Source of the DNA: Norana najaformis
Taxonomy: Eukaryota > Annelida > Clitellata > Crassiclitellata > Hormogastridae
Direction of reading: 5' to 3'
NCBI GenBank assembly: GCA_964023275.1
Contig: OZ029913.1
Coordinates: 50,096,509-50,160,508, forward strand
DNA: 64,000 bases
Positions 34,061 through 47,400 of the stretch are shown piece by piece (position 1 is the first letter of the stretch; each line of letters starts with the position of its first letter). The notes beneath the pieces were generated by a model. That model was not told the DNA's origin. It searched no databases and was given only the letters and a program-made list of their open reading frames with translations. The position numbers and the translations under genes are program-made.

Positions 34061-35069
34061 CTGGTCGCAGACAAACTTGTATTGAAAAGCAAGCCCGCTC
34101 AAGACATTTCGAACCTCAGTCCACAACGTCGGAACTCAAGCTTGTCACCCGTTGACTGAAGCAATTGTATTCGACATCCTGCACAAAATTTCGCACGGTT
34201 ATGAAGGTCAGGGGATTTGCATGGGTAATTTACTGCCAAATGCTAACACGCAAAAGTTTAAAGGTGATGGGAAACTTATTTCTTCGAACAAAGGAATCTA
34301 CCGAATACTACGATAGGCTATGGCCACGTTATTTGCTGACTATGTAAGTGGAGTGATGCATCCTTGCATGAACCAATCTCGATATTAGAAGGGGAGCGTC
34401 TTGACACACCGTGCGTCTTGGGGCGCCTTTCCCTATAGAATATCTACATGAGAGTAATTATTAATGGGCAGTAATGACGCGCTTGAAGCCGCCGATTGCT
34501 GGGTTTTAAAACGAAACCGTTGGCCGATTTTTTAAAGAGCGGCTGTAGAATGACTTTTGGCCGAAAGGTGTCGAACTTCCGCCAAAACAACTGAAATCCA
34601 AACCTAAAAATAATACTTACATCTCCGTTGGAGAAATAGCAGAACCAGTATCGTCGCAAGCAAATGAGCTCCGCTGGAAGACATTCGGCTCGAGCTTCAG
34701 GCGTCTATATGGATGGTACGACGGCTTCGTCAACGTAGACTAATGCGAACGAACTGGAAAGCAGTATCACTAAGAGAAGCCTGTGTAGCAGGATTTACCC
34801 CTCCTCTGTTGAATGAACAGGTCGTAGTGGCAGCCACGTGTTAGAGAGTCGACTGGTCGCGACCAGCAGGACTTGGCTCGATCGAGAATGCGATGGGGTG
34901 CACACAAGGGTATGCTCAAGTATGCGCCAAACAATAAAATAAATGCATCGATGGACGCTAAAGCGGAATTCGGCACAACCCACGCTTCTGCTGCTGACCT
35001 CTTGAGAAAGCCTTGCGTTTCTACACAGGCGCTCCTCGGTCGATGACGATTTACGCACACGCTCCTATT
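34061..35069. other. No gene recognised
   Basis: A minus-strand frame at 35174-34770 reads partly through the CA/CG repeat and is not credible as a gene. Otherwise unique sequence. Confidence 0.35.
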
Positions 35070-35160
35070 ATGACACACACACACGTTCACACACACACAC
35101 ACACACATACACGCGCGCGCGCATGCAGGCGCGCACGCACACACATGCACACGCGCAAAT
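35070..35160. repeat. (CA)n/(CG)n alternating purine-pyrimidine tract
   Basis: ACACACACACACG...CGCGCGCGCATGCAGGCGCGCACG...ACACACATGCACACGCGC: about 90 bp of mostly alternating purine and pyrimidine, a Z-DNA-prone composition. Confidence 0.9.
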
Positions 35161-35199
35161 AAATGAAACTGCAAATATTATCTAGGCCTACCACATTCT

Positions 35200-36019
35200 T
35201 CTAATTTTCCGCCCAGCCTGAATCTTAATCTTGGGCGTTTACCTTGAGACACGTGGGAGATTTTCTTTCAAGTTTAGGTTAACGCGAACGCCAATGGTCT
35301 GTGTGCAGTTGCTGTTTAATGATGCTGTGTCATGGCGAAGATGATTTGCGTCGCCCTCCTTCTTTATCCAGGCCTCGGACTGGCACTGCCCGAGTACGGC
35401 AGTGGCGGAGTTTCGTTCCCCAATATTTATGCATTTTCACACTCGGCACTTCTCCGGCTTTCCTACTTACTTACCTTTTTGTCGCAGTTTAATGAGGAGC
35501 TAGACTCTCGAAAGCCGTATTAATGCGATGTTGCGCCATACGCCTCCCGGGCCCCATAGAGGTTAGAGTTCAGACTTTAGTTGTTGCAGCTCGGAAATTT
35601 CCATTAGCCAGACGGAATTGGCTCAAAATTCTGACCCATCGGAATTCGACCTGTCTTCTCCAACGGTATATGATTTCTGAATGCGATTTTGACTTGCAAG
35701 TGACCATCGACTGATACATTGTGTATTATGATAATGGCGCTATAGAAGTCATTAGCTTAGATTAGAAAATTGTTAGGTGTCAGCGACGGAAATACAATCC
35801 ACTGCCAGCCCATCTATTCCCTTTCTAATTAGCTGCTCATGGAGTCCAAGGCAGTTGCACCAAACGCCAGGCTACAGATATCGTGTTCAGTTCCGTTCAC
35901 ATCATTGAAGGATAGATTACGTGCAGCATGAGATGCACCAATGCACGTGGCCGAGCAGCACTTGTCCTTAACACCACAATGAACTACTTATAAGTAGTGT
36001 CTGGAAATAGTAGGTATTA
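35200..36019. other. No gene assigned
   Basis: A 63-codon frame from ATG 35332 begins MAKMICVALLLYPGLGLALP, which looks like a signal peptide. There is no splice support or recognisable mature domain, so it is not called as a gene. Confidence 0.25.
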
Positions 36020-36260
36020 ACGCACGCTCATAGTATTATTGCAGTATTTATTAAGCGCCTATCTAAAGACTAAGCATCAATCGATGGCGCTGAGCGATTG
36101 TGAGTGAAGGACTTGCTCAAGGTCTCTAAACAGCAACCATTTCAGAGGAAGAGGCTTGCGCATGTAGGCCTATTCTCCGCGTTACAAGCCGAGCTCTCAG
36201 TACAATCGGCTGCCGTGTCCCATAGGCTGAATGTTGGTGGCAACTGGCGATGCCTGCTTC
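36020..36260 (-). mobile_element. Degraded tRNA-derived SINE (minus strand)
   Basis: The minus strand reads GGGACACGGCAGCCGATTGT followed by GCTCGGCTTGTAACGCGGAG, resembling the head of the SINE at 13.45 kb. The body includes AGACCTTGAGCAAGTCC, shared with the copy at 57.7 kb. The B box is eroded. Confidence 0.45.
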
Positions 36261-36289
36261 CACGCAGTGTTGCTAAACAATTCAAAATC

Positions 36290-36545
36290 TGGAGAATGTT
36301 CGCATTCACGATATTCTGATTCCTTCTCTTTCCTGTATCTATCTTGCTGCTCCAGTTTCAAACACCATCCATCGTACCCGTTTGACCATTGCATCTTGAA
36401 CTGGAACCGAATATGACCATTCCTGCCAATCGAATTTGTATTTACTGAGCGTCTGGGAATAAGTTGGTTCCCATGACTTAGCTTTCACTGGGTGCTCCAG
36501 TAATCTCAAGTTCGCGATTATGATTAGTCTAAAGTTTATTCGAAA
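36290..36545 (+). mobile_element. LINE 3' end, family X (degraded)
   Basis: CACCATCCATCGTACCC, CATCTTGAACTGGAACCG, TACTGAGCGTCTGGGAATAA, GTTGGTTCCCATGACTTAGC and CACTGGGTGCTCCAGTAATC match the family X module in order, with many substitutions. Confidence 0.6.
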
Positions 36546-36655
36546 TTCGATAGTTCATGTAAGCCAGAAGTCCGGGTACACCAGGTAACTACGTTGAAGC
36601 CTATGCATCTTGTATGCTTAGATCTGAAGCAATTAAAGAACTGATAGAATGCAAA

Positions 36656-37267
36656 GGGGTCATCCATAAAGGACGTTCGCGAAGAGGGATGGGGTCATGC
36701 AAATGTGGACAATTGCGGACAAGAGGAGGGAGAGTTATTGCCTATGCGGACGTCCGCATATAAATTTGGTACATGTACACAGCTCTTAATACAACCCATG
36801 CTTTAAACACCAACTTCAGTCAGATGGCAGTGTACTGCAATGATTCATCAGTAGTACTGTTCCGCTGCAGACAGCTAAAGAAACATTTCAAGTTTTCAAC
36901 CTATCTAAAGTCGCATAGATCTATGTACATGTAGGTTTGTTAGCCATACATCGTGCCATTGTTAGGTTCTTTTAAATAAGATAGAACGACTAGTTTATTA
37001 ATGACGTTTCTCACGATGCTGGTCTTTTATTGTTCACTGGCTTTGGAGTGCGGGCGTCTGCAAAGGGGGGAAGGGGAGGTTTTATTTTTTCCAGATGATG
37101 TAAACAGTGCATACAATATATTTAACTCTGAGTTCATTGCTGCAGCACACACTGGTCCAGCTCAAACATCACAACAGCCACAATATTAGTTAAGGCCAAA
37201 TGCGGACAAGGGGAGTGAGGGGTCCAAAGTAGGTCATTTTTTGCAGATGTCCTTTATGGACGACCCC
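36656..37267. mobile_element. MITE with GGGGTCATCCATAAAGGAC-type inverted repeats
   Basis: The left end GGGGTCATCCATAAAGGACG and the right end, read on the other strand, GGGGTCGTCCATAAAGGACA match over about 20 bp. Subterminal GCGGACAAGAGG/GCGGACAAGGGG and AAATGTGGAC/AAATGCGGAC add to this. Flanks read CAAAG on both sides (5-bp duplication), or AAA if the ends start one base earlier, so the superfamily is not settled. The element is about 610 bp. Its last third (37078-37194) is repeated outside at 37831-38019. Confidence 0.72.
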
Positions 37268-37289
37268 AAAGGACTGAAGCAGTGATGTG

Positions 37290-37450
37290 CAACATAATTT
37301 TAAAGGGTATTTCAAAAACATAAAAAATACTGCCCAAAAAGTATTTTGAAAATACAAAAAATATTTTAAAAATATAAAATATTATTCTGAAAATGTTTTT
37401 GAAAATACTTCATATTCTTGTACATAATTCTATGCAGTACTTACAGGTTG
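37290..37450. mobile_element. Probable hAT-type terminus
   Basis: CAGTGATGTGCAACATAATT is followed by repeated AAAGTATTTTGAAAATAC and AAATATTTTAAAAATA palindromic motifs, as in hAT-related miniature elements. The opposite end was not found. Confidence 0.35.
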
Positions 37451-37830
37451 TCTTTAATACTTTAGTGATTAATTAGACTGGTTATTGTGTTTAATGACTG
37501 ATTTGTTTTAGTGCTAAGAAAGTCACTCGTTATGCCTAGTGTTCAGAATTGGGCCATTTTCAGTTTTTAAGCATACCAACTTGAGCAAATGGCATCAGTC
37601 ATCATGTATATACGCATCACCTAACTGTATGTCAGAACTTTTGCAAGAAACAGAAATGACACATAAATCACATAAAATTGAAGATGTTTCTGCATTTTGA
37701 GCAACCAAAACTGGGCAAATTTTTAAGTTTTTGGCTGCCAAAAAATTTCTGCCAGGGCCAAATAAACCAGCATCAAGACCATTGCCATCAAGGGCGCCAA
37801 TGCCTATTTTGTCAAAAGAAATATTTAGGT

Positions 37831-38019
37831 TTTATTTTTTCCAGATGATGTAAACAGTGCATACAATATATTTAACTGAGTTCATTGCTGCAGCACACAC
37901 TGGTGCAGCTCAAACATCACAACAGCCACAATATTAGTTAAATACAATGTTCATTGCTGCAGCACACACTGGTGCAGCTCAAACATCACAACAGCCACAA
38001 TATTAGTTAAATACAATGT
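37831..38019. repeat. Duplicated MITE segment with a 68-bp tandem copy, downstream of TBCB
   Basis: Bases 37831-37947 repeat 37083-37194 (TTCCAGATGATGTAAACAGT ... CACAATATTAGTTAA) with a 2-bp deletion. The last 68 bp, starting GTTCATTGCTGCAGCAC, is then tandemly duplicated at 37948-38015. The high identity implies recent duplication. It lies 440-625 bp beyond the TBCB stop codon, possibly within its 3' UTR. Confidence 0.85.
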
Positions 38020-38455
38020 TTTTTAACCAAACTATATGTAAAAATGAAAAACCAAAATACCAAAAAAGTTTGGGGCTTTTGTAGGTTTTAGGTTGTAAAA
38101 CTTTAAACCTAAAAAGTCTACTTTTTGCACCTATGATCGCCACATCTGCCGCCATCCCCTTAACTACCACTGCCATCACAACCACCACAACAACCTAACA
38201 GATCCTCCATGATAACAAAGCTGAACTGCACAGACCAGATCACAAGTAAACAATTATATCTGGACAACATAATTTTGCTGAACTGTAGAAAAGTGCAGAC
38301 TGAGAAGCGTGCACCTCAAGTGCAAAAGTGCAGATATACTTGAAAGTAGCACAGTAGCAGCATAAGCCAAGCTTTGCTGAAAAGCGCCATTTCTATGCCC
38401 AAAGATTCAGGGCCTTCTTCGTTTCTATACTTCTTCATTTTGATTTGGATGATTC

Positions 38456-41400
38456 TCACATCTCTAGGTCTTCATCTTCTATATCAATTTCTGGAAAGTC
38501 ACCAACTGTTACTTGACTTGGTCGTACAAAAGCACCATATTTCGGTGGACATTCAAAGTACCGTTTTCCTTGAATGCTGGAAGAAATGTTAATACAAATG
38601 AGAATTACACAAAAAGTCAATTAAATATCACAGCACATATTACATGCCTAAATGAATGTGAGGAACAGAATCGACACATGCGTCTTACTGATGACTGTGC
38701 TTACATACATTTAAATTGTTAAAGGTAATGCCATAGGATTTGACTCTATTTGGTCTTCGGAAACTAGTATCAGTCGGTAATTCATCTGAACATAAATAAC
38801 TTACTCCAGATTGACAAGCTAAATTTATGAAAAAATCATTTATTCCTGGTTTGCCTGCTCGGTTATTTATGGCGCCTCAAATGCCTCTGAGGAGTTTATC
38901 CTGAAAGGGTGCTATACAAATTTGTGATTACATTTACAAATTACTACGGACAGGTATTATCTTGATTGGTGTGATGTCAGAGTGGCTTTTGAAACTGTTG
39001 ACCAGAATTTACTACTCCCTGTCTGATTTAATCTTACCCATGAATTGCTCGACTGGCTTGACTCTTTGTTGCATGGGTGCACGTCCTGCATTGTCTTTGG
39101 GGTTCACTTAGTTCCATTGGCCTGCCACACCTTTTGGCTTGCCTCCAAGGTTCAGTCCTTGACCCATTACTACATCTTATATACACATTTCTTTGGAGTA
39201 GTGCTTGATTGTGAACTGACGAAAGAGACACACAACATTTGAGCTACTTTCTCTGCTTCTACCATCTGAGTCAGCTGCGCACTTAATGCTAAATGCTGCC
39301 AAGGCCTTGTTCTTATCATGAGTGGCCTTGATTACTCAGTTCTGCATGGCATTGTCTTATCACAGCTGATAAAATTAGTTCTCAATACTGCTGTGTGACT
39401 GGTCACACATAAGCAGAAGTTTGACTTCATCACTGCCACTCAACATGATGACAGCTGTACCTTAGTCCCTTTGTGAAGTTGTTAAAACATGATATACAAT
39501 GCTGAACAAATACATACATACCTCCACTGGCTTCTCATCAGCTATTGAATCAATTACAATATGGGTTGTTTGTCTACAGCTGCCTAAAGGCCCCAGACTA
39601 TGCAGCTGAATTATATATGCAGATTTCTTCATTTCACAAATGGCAAATCAAGGCAACCTCTGCATTCCAGAAAATGATAACTTGACGATATGAATCACCG
39701 AGTTTTGCAGTTGACTGATCCCTCAACAGTCAACAATATTCTACCAGCATCTCTAAACTCTGGCTGTCAGTCGAATGAATTAGAAAAGTTCTAAAACTGC
39801 AGTGCTCACGAGTCCACGATGGCCCATGCTGCAAGAGCAGTTAAACAAAATGCTTATATAATGCATTCTTGGCCTTTTCAGATGATTCTCTCCAGAAAGT
39901 TTTTAAATCCTGGGGATCAATATAATAATAAAAATAATAAAGAGACACTTAATAGATAGGGAAGGTAATCTATATTAATTGCTCATTATTACAGGCCTCA
40001 AGCAACAACAGTCTTAAGAAGCAGGGTCCAGGATTAGCAGACTCCACTGAAGCAAAAACAAGACAACACCAATACAACAACTGCACTACTATTTCCTTAC
40101 AGGTCAGATAGTTTTACAATAAACTGCCAATATCCCACATCGCACTGAACCACAGACGCAACAACGACACTCAAGAGAATAAAAGGTGACTGATAAAGAA
40201 GCAGGTTAGACGCTTGTTATTGTGTCTCTATCAACACTTCTCAGGTGCGTGATCCCAAGGTTTGAGGGATCTCAGCCACTGTAAACATCACAAAGCAATC
40301 CAAGGCTATATTACAAAACAGTTCCATAAATTGGCACTTTTTAACCTCCAAAGAGCATTAGTACTTGGGACAGCAGCTTGTGTTGGCTCATACGATTTGG
40401 TACTCCAATAGCAGTGACCCATCCTTAATTTCACTCTGCTTTCCAGCATTACACCCATTATTCCACTCTGCAACTCACCAGATCTACACCCATAATTCCA
40501 CTCTGCAACTCACCAGATCTACACCCATTATTCCACTCTGCAACTCAACAGATCTACATCCATTATTCCACTCGACTAATCAACACATCAGGCATGAGTA
40601 ACTTGTAGGAAACAATTACCTGCCATCATTTTTGCCCAGAGGTTCATCGTATTTCACACCAACCCAGTAGCCTGGCTTGAACTCTGTCAGACCTGAAAAA
40701 ACAGTAATTATTTAATTTTCCATTAATTATTATACACCAAAGACAAACCACAGACAAGGTTATGAGATGCACGCTATCGGATAGCCAAAAAAAGTATAAA
40801 GAAAACACCATTTATGTTTAGAAAAAACACATTAAATACCAAATGTATTAATTGTTTCCTCAATTGCCAATAATATATCAATGCATACATAGGTTTGACA
40901 GGTTCTTTTAGCAGGTTCTTAAAAGATGCCATATAAATGTCCAAATGCTAACAACAAAATGACCATAAATTCAATTGACAGCAGTACGCAACAAGAACCA
41001 ATTACAGTAAACTTTGCTAAATATAACGTTGTGACCAGAATCTAAAATCTTAAAAAATTAGCTAGTGGAAAAGTCAGTTTCTTGACAAATACAGCGATTC
41101 TAGAACCAGAAGATGGGGATGAAAGTACCTCTTAACTCTACACGTTATCAGAGATTCAATCAAAAACAGTAAGAATGTGAAGTTTGGGAATGAGTTGACC
41201 CTAGAGCACCTGCATGAAGCAAAAATGCTGATACAAGAATTTGTGGACATTTTCATTGATGTTCCAAAAGTTAAGAATCTGGTAAAACATGAAATCCTGT
41301 TAGTTAGTTAATAAGTTATCTAGACATCTGATATAGCGCTTTTCAAGTAGTACTTCACAAAAGTGCCGAGTTCCTCACAAAAGTGCTCTCGACTACAACT

Positions 41401-44400
41401 GATCCAATTTCCCAGAAAGCTTACATTTAACTCCATGCTATGATGGAAATTGTAGATGCAGAATTTGATTTGATGTTGAAACTTGGAGTTATTGAACCGC
41501 CAACAGCTTATGCAACTTCAATGGCTATCATACGAAAGCTGGACAACAGCATCCGTTTAAGAGTGGATTGTCGATGCCTCAATAAAGCAACAACCTTCCG
41601 ATCCAGAATCAATTCAGAAAGTTGAGTCTATCTTCGTACAAATGAAGGAAGACAATAATTTCTCAAAGTTTTACTTATCTAAAAAATATTTTTCCTGGAG
41701 ATAGTTATTTCTCAAAGTTTGACAGGTCTGTCTAAGAAATATTGGCAGGTTACTACGTATGAACCTGACAGGAATTTTACAACCTTCATACCTCACAGAG
41801 AATTATTCTGGTTTAGGGTTATGCCGTTTGGCCTGATGAATGTGCCAACTACTTTTCCCAGCTGAAGCAATGTTTACTGGCAACCTCAGAAACTCAGAGA
41901 ATAACATAGATGATGCGATGGCCCACAGCAAATTATGGAAGGAACACATGAAAGCTTTACAAGGGTTTTTTCTTGTGGGTCAGAAAAGCAAATTTATCTT
42001 TGTGGCCACCAAATGTCAAATTTGGCTTTAAAAACTGTACAATTCCTTTTATATATGCTCAGCAACGATAGCTTGAGTCCACGCCCTGAAACAGTTGTGC
42101 AAATTCTTAATGTGCCCAGACCAGAGACAGTATAGCAGTTATGATCATTTCTAGGCCTCATGGGCTATTATGGAAAGTTTGTGCCAAACTTTGCAGAAGT
42201 TGCAGTTCCTCTGACAGATTTGCAAAAGAAAGGTCAGCCACATCAGCTAGAATAGGGAGAGGCACAGAACAGAGCTTTTGAGGCACTGCAGAATTAAGTC
42301 TCCTCACCACCTGTTTTGGCCATACCTGACTTCTCATGGTCACTGTTACATAAAATCACAATACCATATAGCATCCTGGTACCAGAAATGGTACAGGTAT
42401 ATCCAAGCTTAAATTTACAATTTAATAGGGTGCTTTGTGGGTTCCAACAATGCCTACCAAACTTCACACAATCTGAGATCTTGTGAATAAAGTGTCGACC
42501 CGTTAATTTGAAATAGGGGCCAAGCCAACAAAACAGTGTGCAAACTAGTCACCATTAAACGGCACAGGCAGTCATGCTCATTGGGCTTCTGGCCCCCTTG
42601 GTATCACTGTTAGCAACTGGTGGCCAGCTGTGTATCAAATATGGGCCCATTGAATGTGACTGTCAGAGGGAGGTTGTTGAAATAACCTAAATTATTTTCT
42701 AATGCCCTAAAATATTTGCTAACTAAACCCCTAGTGCAGTAGGCCTATCTACCATCACTTTGACCATGAGAATACAGTGTGGACCCATTCTAGTCCAGAG
42801 AGAGACGAGCAGGCCAGACATTAAAGTTGAATCAGAGGCAAATTAGCACAGTTTTACGTGTAGTTTTTGGTCTAAAAATTAAAAAAAAAACAAAAAAGGG
42901 CAAAATACTAAGTTGATACACCTTATTAAATATAATTTAACAATAAATTTACAAAAAATAAAAATTATTAACACAGCAGAATGTTTTCAAAGTATTAGCA
43001 CAGACTACCATATAGTACAAGATTCAACAGTGTCCAGATGGTATATTCCAAGAGTTCATCTAGTTCAGATGAAGGTTTCCAAAGTAAGTTATCTAGTTCA
43101 GATGAAGGTTTACAAAGTACAAAATATTTTCTTCTGTTTCTGGCTTTTAGGTCTATTCTTCTTTACAGAATCAGTCACTTGGCATAAGTTTATACATTCC
43201 ACATGCCTGATATCAGCCAAGTCATTTTACTAGCATTTGGCAGATAGCAGCACCAATAAGCTCTGCCTCTTGGGCAATGCTTTACCAAAGACATGTCACA
43301 AACCATAGCCTTTCCTCTGGTCTGCTCTCACTTTGATTAAGCCAACTTGGTTTTAACAGGTATCTCAGATCTTGAACTCAAAAGGCTTCAACACGTCCAA
43401 AATTCCCTGGCTTGTGTGGTGCTGCGCTCACCTCCTCACACAATTCCTTAACCTATTAAGCCAGCTGTACTAGCTTCCTGTGGAAATTTGGATAAGATTT
43501 AATGAGCACTCCAACCAACATTCAGACAGTCTCTCTTTACACCACTCCCCACAGCCTACAATCTTTGGGTACCACGATACAGAACTGTTCATGCTATTGC
43601 CTCAAAGCAGTGGAACCGAATGCCAATTTTTCTTTGAAGTTCAAACTCCTTTTCATCCTTCAAGAAACGCCTGAAAACTCGCTATTTCTCGCTAGCTTTC
43701 AAACATCTGTATATCTGTTTTTCACCTTGCGACGGACTATCTACACCTCGGATTCGCATTTCTGTGTGACTTTGCGCTCATTAAAAATCTTTGTAATAAT
43801 AATAACAACAACAATAATAAATAATGAATACTTTTTCCACAATAATGGCTCATGCAGTTTCTCTCTAAACCATCTTCAAAAAGTACATTTATTAGAAACT
43901 TGTGCTGCTTTTTCATTTTCATGATAATGTAAGGAACACACTGCTTCAGATGACTCTATAAATGACCAATTCCAATCAAGTACACCATCAGTAAAAGTCA
44001 CAAGCATCACCAGTTCACCTTTCTAAGAATAACTAAGGCATTTCTTACCAACATACATTACTGTACCCCTCTTAGTCATAGCTTCAGAGGCTCGAATTTC
44101 ACACCTGAAATAAACAACCATTGCATGAGAAAGTGGTTGCCTTTTAATCATTTTATTCATAAAAAGCAGTAACATAACAAAAAGGCTGAATTAAAATGTT
44201 TTAGAAACCACGCAAAAACTAAAAAATTTCAACCCTTTTGACACCATAGGCACATCCATGCAACAGTGAATAATTTTCCATGCTATCCGTAAGTGCAATG
44301 TGTGGCATTATGGGAGCATTTATTTAAGGTGTGGGAAGTAAAGAGACCAGCGTCTTTTCTATGTAAATGAGTTCACAGTAATTAGGTTGATAAGTAATCT

Positions 44401-47400
44401 AAATTTTTTGGTTGCTTATACTTATAATGGTAGCTTAAACGAAGGATGGGAGATATCTGCTCTGAAAGGTGACAATGTTTCTGCATTTTGGCTGCCATGG
44501 CAACCATACATAAGATTTAGCATTCAGCTTTTGGTAATTTTTATAATGACAACTTTTAAAGAATTTAAAGAAAGATTATTCTTATAGTAATGATTGCACA
44601 TTTTGCATCCATCCTAGCAATTTCATGCAGTTTCAAGTGATGGCAAGGATGATAATAAAGATCATTTAGCATCTAGTAGAAAACTCAGGCCACCATCCAA
44701 TCTGTTTACACCAGGTATTTGACTCCAATTCATGCATTTTAAATGTTGCTAACTGACTTGCTGGCCCTGATAATTGCCGAAACAGAGAGTTTTAGCAACA
44801 GTTACTGAAACTGGTTTTCTAGCAACAGTTACAATTCATCTGCAAGCAGAAGCACAGAATCTCCAGAAGCAGATTCAGACAATGAGTGACTGAACACGTG
44901 AAAATATTCAGTCAGTGAAGGTCACTCTTGCTGTACATTGAATAATGACCTTCTGCCACTATTTTGTTATATTTGTTTAATAAAACTCCTGCAATCATAA
45001 AAATTTCAGAGCTATGATAAATATGTTTACAAGGAAATAGGTAGTTGATATTCGTGTTGAAGCTGCAGAATCCAAAAAAGCCAGCAGACATACAAATAAA
45101 TGACATGTATGTAACCATACATGAGAAAACCTGGCCTAAGCCTGAAAAATCAATATGCGGGAAAAGTGCTCTGAGGGCAATGAAGCATGCCATAGGTCTG
45201 AAATAGCTCTGTGCATAATTTTCACAGAGTTGCCAAATACAACACTCAAAAAACCCCATGTTAAACTTCAGGCTACATAACTAATTTGGCATATAAAAAA
45301 ACTTTTTTAATTTCCACCATACAGTAAATTCTATTAAAATATAAGTCACAAAGTTTTGAAAGAATTCACATGGAGTTATATGTATTAAACAATTATAACA
45401 TTTTACTATTTATGCTAAAAACAAGTGGTTTTTACCAAATTATTCAGTACTTCCAGGCTAATCCAATGCAACATTAAACCCATTTCCAAATTTTTCCAAC
45501 TTTGGCTCAGTTTTCTCAAGCACAAGACTGTCCAAATTTAATTTTAAAATATTTAATGTTTACACTTTAGCACTGTCAGTTTCAGAGATATTTCAATGTT
45601 TTATAAGGGAACAAAATTTAGACAAATGCCCCATAAATGCAAAGCAGGGGTAACAGTAGCTAAAATATGTGGCCTTCAAGTGGCCAAAAACATCTGATCA
45701 ACCAAATGAAGGAGGGATAAAAATTTCTACTCAGGTCCTACAACATAACTGAAACTATGACATGTTCCGACATTGAAGAACAGACTTCAGACAGAAACAT
45801 CAAAGCATGTCCTGGACAACTGCAATTCAACATAACCTAAATGGTCCTTCTGCCATGACTGAAAGTACCTGCTTCCAACTGAAATGCTTTCTGCTTTCAT
45901 CTTTTCATCCAGCTCCTGTTTCTCTTTCCGCTGTTTCTCTTCAGTATCTGTTTCTTTGAACTGACCCATTTTCATTTTCTCCTTGAAAGCTCTAACACTA
46001 TCTGATGAAAGATCAAACACAATTTACACATTAAGGCAAAATTGCAAATGTCTCCATCAAATTAATCCAATCACTTTTTCCAGTTTCAAGGATTGTTATT
46101 ATTATTACAAACAATAATGCATAAAACAGTTAATTCAAATCTAATAACAACAAAACTTTTAAGGTGCTGTTTATTCGGGCAGAATGTGAAATACAACTCA
46201 GCCACTGTCATGCAGCCAGAGTTAATGGCCAATAAATGCTTAAGAATAGGAAACGGCTTACTTTGACTCCTTTCTAAAACCAAAACCACAGAAGCGACTG
46301 AATGGGAATTTGATAAAGATGATTATGTTGTGGTGATTAGCACCCAGAAAATTTTTGGGAGTGATCGAATAACCAGTAGTGTCCCCACCAAAACCCAACA
46401 TATACATCTTCTGAGCCTTTTTATGCCTGCTTGTTTCTCCGATCTACCTACAGCCCACGTGTCTTGACCAATTTTCATGCAGCATGTCTCATCTGACATG
46501 GACTGGTCATAGTATTTGCCTTTTCAGACTTAAAATGTTCAAAATTGACCAAAAGATTTGTCAGCATGCTCGAAATTCACCAAAAGTTTGTCCTCACAAT
46601 AAAAACTATAAAAAAGCATCATGTTCTCCAATGCTGACAATGACAATAGAATGACTGATTTTCAAGCACTTTATCTTTAATCCTATGATGCCTTGCTCAG
46701 CCGATGGATGCAAGGCATGTTAACAAATGTCTCACTTACTTACTTACTTATCTTTGACAATCCAGAAATCAAGAGGTATTGCCAAATTTGACCTAACTGT
46801 AAGTTCAGTGAAAAATCTTTGTCCACACATCTGTCCTCAAATTCTGTATCTTAACCCTTTGTCTGCCATACATTTTAAGCCAATAAATAATCTGATGCTT
46901 GCCAGATTTTATGGGGGGTCTTGATCCAATTTCACCTCTTAAGGGTCAAAACATTATATCTCAGCAACCACTGAAGACAGAGTTAAAGTACAGGCATGAA
47001 ATTTGACTAGAAATGAATTTTAAACAAACCTATATCCTTTAATTGTTTGTACCTATTTGTAATTTTAGATATGACAAGTCAAAAGTGAGGCGTGGTATAT
47101 GTGTTTCATCATATTAAAGGTGCCTGGCAGTGTGATAAGCTGCTTGCACACTTCAAATTACAATACACCGGATAGACTGCAGAAATAGAATGTTCAAGTA
47201 ATTGGTCTTGTAACAAAAAGAGCTCTTTAAGTTATAATAAAAATATTCAATGTCCACACAGAACCAACAATCACAACTAGTAATTAGAAACAAAAGCAGT
47301 TTATCTACATAAGTTGCAAAGGTAAGCCTATGTTCTGACTAGCCTTACCTAAGCCAGCGTCAGATTACGGACCTAATTTTATATCTGTACTAAACACCTC

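Noticed and set aside
34770-35174. 134-codon minus-strand frame
   Set aside because: Its first third reads the CA/CG repeat as CACAPACARACM-like sequence and the rest has no domain.
35332-35523. Small secreted protein starting MAKMICVALLL
   Set aside because: Only a signal-like N-terminus; no splice sites, no recognisable mature part, and hydrophobic runs occur by chance at this length.
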